From NCBI GenBank assembly GCA_001642005.1, contig LWCA01000019.1, forward strand, positions 1 through 64,000: a DNA stretch of 64,000 bases. The letters run 5' to 3'. The DNA is from Intoshia linei. Its lineage: Eukaryota; Orthonectida; Rhopaluridae. Position numbers and translations under genes: made by a program. Under the pieces are notes generated by a model. That model saw only the letters and a program-made list of their open reading frames with translations. It made no database searches and was not told the DNA's origin. Shown here one piece after another: positions 12,401 through 29,421 of the stretch; the first letter of the stretch is position 1; each line of letters opens with the position of its first letter.

Positions 12401-15400
12401 GGAATTATGAAACCTTTAGATTGATTTAATGTTAATTTTGTACAATAATAGCTTGATTGTTTTGTACTTTTTATATAAACAACAACTAGCTCTACGGAGA
12501 GCCGACTTTTTAATTTTAAGACCGATTTTTTAATAGATGTTTGAATTTTAAAATTTTTGAGGTTGCAAATTATAACAATGCTCATAATGTTAAAAAGTAT
12601 TCCAGAATTTATGTTGTACAAAATTTTAAGACTTTTCATTATTAAAAAAATGGATTATTTGGAGTTTTGACCATGAAGATGTAAGTTTCTGATATTAAGA
12701 TTTAAGACAATGGTAATGATGTTAAAACGCGTCTGGAATTAATGTCCTTTAAAATTTTAGAACTGATTTTATTATTTATTAAAAAAAAATATCATTTGGG
12801 TTTTTGACCCGGAAGAACTAAATTTCCGAAATGAAATTTACGATAAAATATCACTATCGAAAAACTGTATATAATTTGGGTTTTTTGAATTCTAAAATTT
12901 TTTCTAATTAAAATTTTTCGAGAGTGATGATTTTCACAAATTTCATTTTCATAAATTCAGTTCTTCAGGATTAAAAACCCAAGTTACCAGTTTTTTTTTT
13001 AAAATAAAATGAGTCTTAGAATTTTAAAATTCAGAATTTATAAAATCATTAACAGTGTCGTAAATTTTAACTTCAGAAGTTGCACCTTCACGGATTAAAC
13101 CACAAATTACCCTTTTTTTAATGAAAAAAGTTGTAATTTTTATTAAAAATAAATTCCTGGTAGTTTTTAAACTTATAAGAATTATCATCAATCGCAATCT
13201 CAAAAACTTGTGGTTTCATCATCAAAATCACATATTACCATTTTCTAAAAAAATGAAAAGAGTCCTAGAATTTAGGAAAATCACAGCTAATATAATTATA
13301 ACTAGTTACATACACAACAAATACCAATCTCACAAATTGATCCCTTCACGGTCAAAAAAGCACTTTAGTATTCACTTTAACTAATAATATTCAATCCTTA
13401 CTTATATAAACTAATTTAAACATTAGTTAAAAATATATGTCTGTTTGTTTCTATGTTTGTGTATCTGTTTTTTTGTTCCTGTTTATCTTTATAAATTAAG
13501 AGGAGTTGAGTTTTACAAATCCAATATTCTTATAATAGTTTTTCCAGAATGTTTTATGTTTTATCGCAAATATGAATTTCAGAAATTAAGTCCTTCAAGG
13601 TGAAAAATCCCAATTGTCCTTTGTTCTTAAATTTAAATCCGTCTTAGAATTATAAAAATTACAAAATCTAATAAAGATTTTAAGTTCAGCAACATTATTA
13701 TTATTTTCAATTTTAAAATGTTATATCTTCACCGCCAAAATCCTAAATTACCCTTTTTTGTAAAAATTAAAAAAGTCCTAGAATTTTATACAACATAACT
13801 TCTGGGATAAAAAGATAATTTTCACGATGAAAACTCAGATTACCTTTTTTTTAAAATAAAAACTGCCCTAGAATTTTAAAAAAATTTTTCAAACTATTCC
13901 TTTAAAGTTTAAAGGATTGATAATAGTGAATAGTTGCATTTTTAAGTTAGATTTTCTTATTGAATTTATTATTTTGGTATAATAAAAATATACAAGCTTG
14001 TCAGAGCTATGTACTGTTTGTACGTAGTACATAACAGTCAACTTGTAATTATATAAAATTTCTTGGAAATTAAATTTTTCCCGTTGCTTAAAATTAAATG
14101 TGAAATTGCCGGTCCAAGGTCAAAAAAGTTAAGGAACACACGGTCTAATAAACATTTGAAATATATTATTTGCGTGTAGACCAAAAGCGCTATTTACAAA
14201 ATTTTTCATAAATGGGAACCTCAAAAAAGTGCATTTTCACGATCAAAATCTCAGACTAGTCTTTTTTAAAAAATGAAAACAACCCAATCATCCTTTTTTT
14301 TTAAATTCAAACCAGTCCTAGAATTATAAAAAATATAGATTCTAATACAAAACTTTTAAATTGATAAATATTATCAATAATTATCAATTTCAAAATCTTA
14401 CATCTTCACGGCCAAAACCCCTAATATCCCTTTCTTGGAAAAATTAAGAAAATTTTAGAATTGATTTTAGAATTGAAAAACCAAATTACTTTTTTTTTTT
14501 AAAAAGAAAACTGCTCTAGATTATAAAAAAAATTCAGATGATACAGTTATATCCTGTTAACACACACAAAAAATTTTAATTTGACAAAGTGACGCCTTCA
14601 TGGTCAAAAAGCACTTTGGTAATCATTTTTTTATTACGAAAATATTTTATTAAAACACAAAATTTGAAATATTAACGGTCCAACAATTAAAAAAAAGATT
14701 ATTCTGATACAGATTATTCTAGTTGATATAAATACAAAATTTTAAACCCAGAAATCTATGCATTCCCGTTGAAAAATAATTTTTAATATATTATCAAACA
14801 ATATTCTTCTTACAATTTTTGAAAATAGGGGAATTGACTGTGTACACTGTACATATTTGAAATGTAGAAATATTAGTTGCAATCTCATGAATTGGTTCCT
14901 TCAGTTTTTTATTATTCCATCATTTTAGTCATAGCTAGCTGGTGTTTGTACGACTTACATAACAGTCAAGCTAGTTAATTTATATAAATAAGAATTTCAT
15001 AAATGTTAAACCCAGACCCGTGGTCAGGTAACTAGGGGACTAGATGACGTGACTGACTGTTTAAGAAATATAACATATTTTTGATTTTTGAAGTGTATTC
15101 GAAAATATTATGTTCGTCTCGGTCTGAGATACTATAATATTGGACCAATATTGAAATATTTTGAAATGGGGATCTGTAATGTATTTAAACCGAAAACAAC
15201 TGCATTATTACAATAAAAAAATGGACATATTTTTATTTTTATTCAGCTTAACCTATATTTGCAGGTCATTTGATTTTATATAATTAATAATGAACCATTG
15301 TTATCATTATTAATCAATAATAAAATAAAACGTTTTTCGTATCGAAAGCTTTAACATAATAATGATGTTAGTCGTTTTAATTTAAAATTTAACGGAATTT

Positions 15401-18400
15401 TGGTACATCAGAATAATTCACAGTTTATCAGTATTTTTTTCCGTTAACGAGGAATTAATCTAAATAGGAATTATCCTGTAATGTTTTCTTAAATATAATA
15501 ATGAATTATGGTTTTAATATCCGTGCATCTCATTCATTTCATTTCAACTAGTGATTGTGCCGGAAAAAAAACCGGGACAAAATTACCAAGATATTTAATA
15601 ATTTCCGGGATTTCCCGAAAAAAATTGAGACATATCTGTATATTTGATTTATATTTGTTTCAAATGTACTGGAAAGATAACAAAAATAGATAAAAATAAA
15701 AATTTTAAATCTATATAAAATGTAGGTTTATATAAAAAACATAAGCTGTTAATGAAAGAGTTACTCAAGGTTAATAGGATCAAATTTTTTTTTAAAAGTT
15801 TTCAAACATACTAATTTGATGGAAATGTATTTACTACATTATATGGAACCATAGTAATAATTTACAACTATTAAAAAAATACGTAAATATAATATTATAT
15901 CCTAAGTTAGAATTCCTAACTTATATAAAACTTTTTTGTTGTTTGTCTGTCTGCCTGCCTGCCTGTCTGTCTGTGTGTTATCGATTATTTAAATAACTAA
16001 GACAAAAAAATTCAAATTTCTATTACACTGTTTTTTGGGTTGACAGTAAGATAAATTTCAATCTCAGAAACTACATGTTACCTGTCAAAAACCCAAATTA
16101 TCCTTTTTTTGAAAATCAACTCAAACCTTCAAAACCACAAATGACCCTTTTTTAATTTTTTTAAATTAAAATAGTATATATTAGGGTGGATACAATTTTC
16201 ATAGTACATTTTTTTTTTTACATGTTATGTCACATTGTGATGTATAAAAATCGTATACTAAAATTCAGTATCCTTGAGCACGATCGTAGAGTTTTCAAAT
16301 TTTGTTAAAATTTTGTATTTTAAGTTAACTTAAGAAAACGAAACTTTCTGGCTAATGGCCCATAAGAAATTCAAAAATATTGAAATTGTTTCCACCCTAG
16401 TATACTTATATAGTATACATACATGTCTTATATACTGTATGTATATAAATAGTCTTAAATCATAATCGATAAAATAATGAAACCTTTTAATTTTGTCATT
16501 AGTTTTTCTAATGACTTTACATTCTTGATCCAACAAATTTTTCCATTTTTCTTCAATTTTAGTAGCATTAAAAATGATATTATCACGATAATTGTTCTCT
16601 AGAACGATATTGTCATTCTTTAATTTATCAATCTCTTTAGTATATTTCTCACTTAAATCATTAAATTTTACTTGGGCCATTTGTACCCCATCTTTCAAAC
16701 AATCCACTTGTTTACTTAACTCTAAATTATGACTTTTCACCTGCCGAATTGTAGAACTAGAATTATTATTATTTTTTGAAAAATTATTAAACATTTCTTG
16801 CATCAAATTAATTTTGTTGAAATTTTTACTTAAATTTTGATTAACACTGCAAAATTTTTTTTCAAAATTATCTCCAAACTTGGTAATATACTTAATCAAC
16901 TCTTCTTTATTTTTACTAATTTTGAAATTATTTATCTTCTCAATTGATTCAATTAGTTTTTTGTTTTTATCCATCGCTTCTCCTTGTTTTTTAATAAAAG
17001 AATTTTCAATACATTCAGTTTCCTTTTTGTGGTTATTTTTAATCAAATTAATTTCATGTAAATGATTATTTTTTTCATTGTTAAGAATAACGGATATTTC
17101 TGATTTAGAATTTTTCAATTTACGTTCAATTTCACTTTTTTCTGAATTTATAAAATTTACTTCATTTTTGAGAGAATATAAATTATCTCCCAGTTCAACA
17201 CATCTTTTAATGTATGATTTTAATTCAATTTTTAAATTTTTAGTTTCAAGTTGTATTTTTGACTGATCATCAAATAATTTATTTAATTCTTTCACCTTTT
17301 TTTCCAATTTAATGATTTTTGATTTTTCACATTCATTTTTTGAAATTTGTATTAAATAATCAGTATTTAATTTAAAATATTGCGATTTATGATGTGCCAA
17401 TTCTTGTTTTAAATTTTCAATGAGTTTTAATTCGTTTTCATTTGAATATGTAATTACATTATTGTCATTAGAATCTATTTTTTCTTGTAATTGTTTCATA
17501 ATAATAATTTGTTTATTTTTTTCAATATTTATTTCATTTAATCGTTTCTGCAAATTTTTAGCACCATTTTGAGAAATTTTATATTCATTTTCAATTTTTT
17601 CTTTTTCTCGTAAGTATATATCATTTTTTAATTTTAATTGGCAAATTTCGTTATCTTTTTCGATAAATTTATTCATATTTACTTGTTTATCATTTATCAT
17701 TTTTTCATTTTCCAATTTCAATTTTTCAGAGTAAAAATTTGCACATTTTGTTAAATTTTGATCCAATTTGATAGATAAGTTTGATATGCATGTTGAAAAT
17801 GTTTTCATTTTTTTTTCAATTTCTTTTTCGCCCTTTTCAAATTCTTTCAATTTATTTGATTCAAATAATTGTAATTTTGTCAATAGTTCCATTTTGTTTG
17901 AATTTAAATTACTTTTTAATTCGTTTTTATAGTTTTCCAATTTTTCTAAACATTTGGAAAAATTTTTATTCTTTAACTCTTTTGCTTCAATTTCAATCTT
18001 TTTTAATGCATTTTTTCCGTTTTCTATTTGATATTCTATGTTTTTCAATTCTTGTGATTTTTTTAAATTTGTTTTTTCTTGGTTTACGTTTTTTTCATTG
18101 TACATTAACAGTAATTGTTTTTTACAATTTGTTACTTTGTTATCCATTTCTATTGTCATTTCGTCTATTAATTGTTGGCGTGCTTTTTTTTCGTTTATTT
18201 TTATTACCTAAAGAAATGTAATAATTGGATATTTTATATCTAAATTGGGACTTTCAAATTGTTTTTAACTGTAAATTTACACAGTAAATTATGTTTCAGT
18301 GTAATACAAAAAGTAGTTATAAATATGTTATTTTTGTTTTTAAGGGCATCAAAGTATTTTACACAACTGTAAATTAGACTGAAATTTTTTGGATGAATAA

Positions 18401-18816
18401 TTGATAGCTCCCTCGCGGCTTAAATTTTTCAGGCCATTAAAGGTCCAGTTATTTGATACAGTCGAAATTTAAAGTCCCAGTTTAAATTTCATAATTTTAA
18501 ATGATATAAATAAAAAAACTTGAAGATAATTATCATTTTCATCGTTTCGAGTGTTTAAGGCGTATATTACCTAATTAAAGTTTAAAGTTTAGTTTAAAGT
18601 AAAATTTAAAGTTAAATTTACTTTGGTTAATTGGGCAATTTTTTTTGACATTTTATAATGCATGTCTTTGTCAATTTGGATTGTTGAATTTTTGTTATTT
18701 TCACAAAATTTTGGATTTTCAATGTTTGTGGCATCTTTATGATAATTTGGTGTTTTTTTGTACTTAATATTTTCATTTTCTTTATTTACAGAGTAAAAAA
18801 ATGTTTCATTATCCAT
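9479..18816 (-). CDS. FAM184: FAM184-like coiled-coil protein
   Basis: A complete phase-consistent model has exons at 18622-18816, 16484-18207, 11854-12314, 11440-11534, 11173-11357, 10109-10255, 9755-9872, 9527-9634 and 9479-9490. The total is 3045 bp, about 1014 aa, close to vertebrate FAM184A/B at roughly 1050-1140 aa. Exon 1 ends in DMHYKMSKKIAQLTK, the signature N-terminal motif of FAM184. Exon 2 (1.7 kb) is continuous coiled coil ending EEKWKNLLDQECKVIRK. Exon 3 carries SSAKDDWRQKEDKFIHQIKI. The penultimate exon has ELVNREKNYNKLFCSNPKVG and then LINP, which matches the conserved C-terminal FAM184 motif. The proline- and serine-rich tail of vertebrate FAM184A is absent. The function of the family is poorly known; it is a long cytoplasmic coiled coil. 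The 4.2-kb intron 2 is filled with Helitron-like copies and a TA-flanked MITE. The 12-bp last exon is the least certain part. Confidence 0.85.
10326..11000 (+). mobile_element. Helitron-like copy with intact 5' end
   Basis: It begins TCCTTACTTATATAAAG after an A, the canonical 5' end of the family. It then carries serial degenerate units built on TTCACGGCCAAAAACCCAAA, CCTTTTTT and CCTAGAATTT, near 10644, 10757 and 10889. The block TGTATCCTGTTAACACGC lies near 10850. The 3' hairpin with CTAG is not found, so the right border is approximate. It lies between FAM184 exons 5 and 6. Confidence 0.55.
12452..14974. mobile_element. Cluster of at least four Helitron-like copies
   Basis: A minus-orientation piece starts at about 12452 (AGCTTGATTGTTTTGTAC). 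It runs head-to-head at about 12950 into a plus-orientation piece. A new plus copy begins at 13395 with TCCTTACTTATATAAAC and ends near 14045 in a GTTTGTACGTAGTACATAAC hairpin followed by CTTG, a mutated CTAG. Another plus copy ends at 14974 with CATAACAGTCAAGCTAG before T. The whole cluster fills much of FAM184 intron 2 and contains no reading frame for a Rep/helicase. Confidence 0.6.
15914..16175 (+). mobile_element. Helitron-like 5' fragment
   Basis: It starts TCCTAACTTATATAAAACTT, a variant of the family 5' end. A (CTGT/CTGC)n tract at about 15946-15974 follows, and then the family blocks ACCTGTCAAAAACCCAAATT and CCTTTTTTTGAAAATCA. The copy is truncated on the right by the TA-flanked MITE at 16184. 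Confidence 0.45.
16184..16397. mobile_element. TA-flanked mariner-like MITE
   Basis: The ends GGGTGGATACAATTTTCA and TTGAAATTGTTTCCACCC are inverted repeats. Each is bordered by TA (16182-16183 and 16398-16399), as expected of Tc1/mariner-type insertion. It is 214 bp with no gene inside. It lies 87 bp downstream of the large FAM184 exon 2. A second copy, with only one end preserved, begins at 23284. Confidence 0.65.
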
Positions 18817-20016
18817 TTAAGCAATTTATATAAATTAATGTAATATTTTTATTAAGTTGTTAAGTATATCACAACAATATTCATTTTTGTAATAATATTG
18901 TAATTGAAAATTCCGTATATTTACTAATAAATATAAATACTAACTGTAAATTATTTTCATTATTTAGAACAAAATTTCGTAATTCACTTTTTGTTTCGTG
19001 TTGTATGATAATGATATTTATATTCATGAATATTGCATTAAATGTTATTTTGCTTTGTGTCATTTAAATCAATTTTATTTACTTTTTTAAGTTGTTTACT
19101 TTCTTTGTCTGTGATTAATTATTTTTAATACTGTCAAATGTAATTTCACTGTTTGGCAGAATACGTTTTATTTTATCCAATTGGTTATATTTATAGATAA
19201 AGTTTCCAATTTTCAATTAATTTAAGGATCAAACCAATACAAAATCATGAGAAACTTTGCATATTTTTAAAAAAACAAATAATTTGGGATTGTGGATGTG
19301 AAAAAGACTATTTCTAAGTTTGAAATGTAAGTAATGGAAAAAATTGACCTGTAATTTTTGTTTATAAATATTTGGGATTGTTCATTTTCTAAAAATTTTA
19401 GATTTTAATTAAAGAGGTAAGCTGGCGTAATATAGTTTTCCTAGTAAAAATTCATTTTTTTAAAGTTGCCATTTATGATAATGCTGATTATTTTCAAAAA
19501 AATCTCAGAATTTAAAATTTATCAAAATTTATCAAATTTTATTACTTTTTTAATTTTTAAAATAAAGGGTAATTTGGGTTTTTGAACGTGAAAATGTAAC
19601 GTTTTTGTCTAGATTAAGTGTAACAAACTGTACAGGACCAATTTTTTTTAAATTCTAGTAACTGTGTTTTTTTTGAGAAATTTTATAATAGTTCATTTAT
19701 AGTATAATGCTTTTAGTGCTTCTCAAAGGGGTACACACAATATAACAGAGTCCACGGCTAAAAAAATGTATTATTTCAGAAATTAATTTAATATTATTAA
19801 AAAAAAAACACCACTAAATCTAACTCCAAAATAGAAAATCCAAATTTACAACAATCCGCTTTTACCAAACCTAACAAGAAAAAATCACTTAATCTAACCC
19901 TAAGAGAAAAATTCAATTTTACCAACCGTTAAGGGAAAAATCCCCTTTTTCCTATATTTTTTTATAAAATCAAATTTTATCAAATCTAAGGGGAAAACCA
20001 TAACACTTAATCTTAA

Positions 20017-20187
20017 TCCTTTCACTGTCTGTGTATTCTATATTATAGTATAGATTCTATACTATCCACAGCATAATTTTGAAAAATTTTATTCTTTTAT
20101 TTTGATACATTTTCACATAAAAATTTGTAAGTAATTTAAAATTTATACAAGTTTAAGTTAAAACATAAATTCCAGACAGTGAAAGGG
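20017..20187. mobile_element. piggyBac-type MITE
   Basis: TTAA at 20013-20016 precedes TCCTTTCACTGTCTGTGT. The right end is CCAGACAGTGAAAGGG followed by TTAA at 20188-20191. The same end sequences and interior (CAGCATAATTTTGAAAA, AAACATAAATTCCAGAC) occur at 30278-30490 and 59586-59727. The TTAA duplication and CCC-starting inverted repeat are the hallmark of piggyBac elements. There is no gene inside. Confidence 0.8.
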
Positions 20188-20309
20188 TTAAACACTTAAT
20201 ATAAACCCAAAAGCCCCAAAATAGAATTAAGGTGAAACCAAACTTGTAGAATCTTTAAATATTTTTAAATAATATTTGAATAATAAAAATAATCAATGTT
20301 TATTTAACA

Positions 20310-21070
20310 TCTTTACTTATATAATATGCTTTGCAATATTTGTTTGTGTGTGTGTTACCGTTTATTTCAATAACTATCAGTCTTAAAATTTTATAAAGTT
20401 CCCATTTTAATTACAGTTTTTTTGGGGGGTGCTAGCAAAATATATTTAAACCTCCCAAACTCACATCGTACGCGTCAAAAAGCCTAATTGTCTTTTTTTT
20501 GAATATCAAACGAGTTCGAGAACTTAAAAAAATATATACTCTCATACGGATTTCAAAATTATAAATTTAAATTCACAAAAAAAAATATATATTCAGGTCC
20601 AAAACCACAAATTACCCTTTTTTTTAATGAAAATAGCCCATGAATTTAAAAACATTTACAGTTGGTACAGTTGTATCCTGTTAACACACACAAAAAATGT
20701 GAAATAATTACAGGTGTGAAAATTAAAAATGTAAAACTAGGAAATTCTAGAACTATTTTCATTTTTCAAAAAAAAGGTAACCTGAAGTTTTTAACGTGAA
20801 AATGCACTTTATTGAGGTTTCCATTCATGATAATGATTTTATTAAATATTATAGAATTTATGATTTGAAAATTTTTAAAATTTAGAGTTCAGTTAAAATT
20901 ACTAAAGATTTTATTTTTAAAAAAAGGTCAAATTGGGTTGCTGAAGGACTCAATGTTCGAAAATAAAATTTAGATATAAACATAACCTTCGAAAAGCTGC
21001 ATAGATATTGATTTTTTTAATTCTACGAGTGTTAATTTTTTCAATAAACTGTAACACCCACACAGACATT
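20310..21070. mobile_element. Two Helitron-like pieces in opposite orientation
   Basis: A plus-oriented copy starts near TTTACTTATATAATATGC (about 20314) and runs through TGTATCCTGTTAACACACAC to about 20700. From about 20740 the same family blocks appear reversed (AACGTGAAAATGCAC, GGTTGCTGAAGGACTCAATG) up to about 21070, ending AATTTTATTTATATG. The arrangement repeats the head-to-head junction seen near 12950. Confidence 0.5.
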
Positions 21071-21281
21071 CAATTTTATTTATATGTATGACATACACTA
21101 ACGAATGGTACTATGATGCTTAGAATTTTATTCCTCATCTTGTAGTACTCTGGATCTTTTGTTAAAAAAAAAATTAACACATTAACCATTAGTCTGTTTA
21201 CACATGTAAATATTGAGATGATCTTATATTTATTATTAAGAATATTGACATTAAGTAACATTACTTTTTGTTTCTAATATA

Positions 21282-27878
<6,597 letters not shown>

Positions 27879-29421
27879 ACCAGAATGATTATAATTATTA
27901 TTATATTATTCGAATTGTTTATACACAATAAACAATAACGTCTTTTTTATTTTGTATTCATTATTTTGAATGGTTCAATTTCAAAGAAAAATCACTTTTA
28001 GTCAAAATACATGCGATATCTGTTTGAAAATATAAACATACACGCATAATATTAACATTATTGATTATATTTTTATTTTAAATATTATTAATCTATTGAT
28101 TTAATTAAGGGGTCAGCAACCTTTTGCGTTTCGTGGCCCATTTTTTTATATCAAAAAATTCTACGTGATCCGTTTTTGAAAATTTACACATGATACATTT
28201 CAATTTTAACTGAAGAGAAACAGTTATAGTATATTCAGCAAAATAATATCCAGGGCGATTTAAAAAATAATAATTAAAATGATTAAAATCAGCCAATTAT
28301 AGTAGCAAATGTTTAAAACGGTGTTTAAAAGTTGAAAAATAAAAAATTTACATATTTACTGAAAGGGTCACCAAAATTATTCGGTGGGCCACTGGTTGCC
28401 GCCTCCTGATCTAACTATTAATCTATTAATTAATCTTTACATTCATTTCTTTCGAAACAATACTCTAAAAAACAAATGTTATCAATTTTAAAATGTATCC
28501 AATTTAAAACCGAATATAAAAACATTTCTGCGAATTATGGAGATCAAAGTTTCAATCAATCAATAATACTTTGATTTAATTTAAATTTAAAAAATTTAGG
28601 CCTCGAAAAGTTATTCATGCAATTTTAAAATGTGTTGAGTACATGTTATTGTTTATACATGATCAACATCATTTTTTTGTTTATCGTTAGAGGCGTTAGC
28701 CTAAAAATGATTGAGTATTCCAGAGTTAAAACTAAAAGTATATTAATTAGAACAGGGTTTCCAATAATTTTTGTTACGGCGAACCGGTAATAAATTATAA
28801 AATTTATCGCGGACCATTAAAGTGAAATTACTACAAAAAATTAAAAAAAATTTATAAATACAATATGTAACTTCATAAATTGACTTCTAGTTGGTAAAAA
28901 TTTTTACAAAATTATAGCGTGGACTGGCATTTTGGAAACGTTCAATTAAAACAATTTAGACATTTGTAACCGTTAAAGTTGAAAAAAGTGAAATTATATC
29001 AAATATTATAATATTTATTGATTATAATGATTTATTATTGATGATTATCAATAAATAATGAATATTTCGTTAAATTTAATTTATTAAGTGACAAAATAAA
29101 AATTTACATTCCAGTATTTTCAACATGTAACAGATAAAATTTATTGAAAAATTTTAATTTAATGTGATTAATTGATATTTTAACATTATCCGTAATTATT
29201 ATACATTTTAAATCACATAACTTTGTATTTTATTCATAGATTTGATCTTATTGAATTATCCGGGTTCACTATAACAATTTGATTAAATGTTAAATATTTA
29301 TATTTACGAATGAAAAAATTAATTCACAATTTGTTATACCTAACAATATCCTAGAAAAATTTAATATACAATAATTTAAAAATGTCATTGTTTATATTTG
29401 TTTAGAAACAAATTTATAAAA
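27879..29421. other. Intergenic region between Rab5 and CFAP45
   Basis: This contains the Rab5 3' flank with AATAAA-like signals near 27920, a hAT MITE (28107-28408), and a decayed hAT-like piece. That piece runs at about 28755-28945, with ends GTTTCCAATAATTTTTG and CATTTTGGAAACG and interior GGCGAACCGG and GCGGACC. The last 470 bp before CFAP45 is plain AT-rich sequence with no recognisable promoter element. Confidence 0.5.
28107..28408. mobile_element. hAT-type MITE
   Basis: The left end AAGGGGTCAGCAACC and right end GGTTGCCGCCTCCTG are inverted. Flanks ATTTAATT and ATCTAACT share 6 of 8 positions. Subterminal GTGGCCCA and GTGGGCCACTGG blocks are typical of the family. A truncated relative lies at 7496. 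Confidence 0.65.

Larger units (their letters stand above)
18817..21281. other. Intergenic region upstream of FAM184-like gene and Rab5
   Basis: The two genes are divergent, so their promoters must lie in this interval. I see no convincing core promoter motif against the AT background. The sequence is mostly repeats: a minus-oriented Helitron-like piece (about 19210-19700), degenerate TTTTACCAA/GGGAAAAATCC repeats (about 19795-19995), a piggyBac MITE (20017-20187), and head-to-head Helitron-like pieces (about 20310-21070). About 1.3 kb next to FAM184 exon 1 holds little of note. Confidence 0.5.

Noticed and set aside
15508-15693. 61-codon plus-strand frame
   Set aside because: It is short, without recognisable motif or splice partners, and lies in an intron of the FAM184-like gene.
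16880-18221. Plus-strand open frames rich in Phe, Leu and Ile
   Set aside because: They are the antisense shadow of the large FAM184-like exon on the minus strand, whose Lys/Asn/Glu codons read as hydrophobic residues in reverse.
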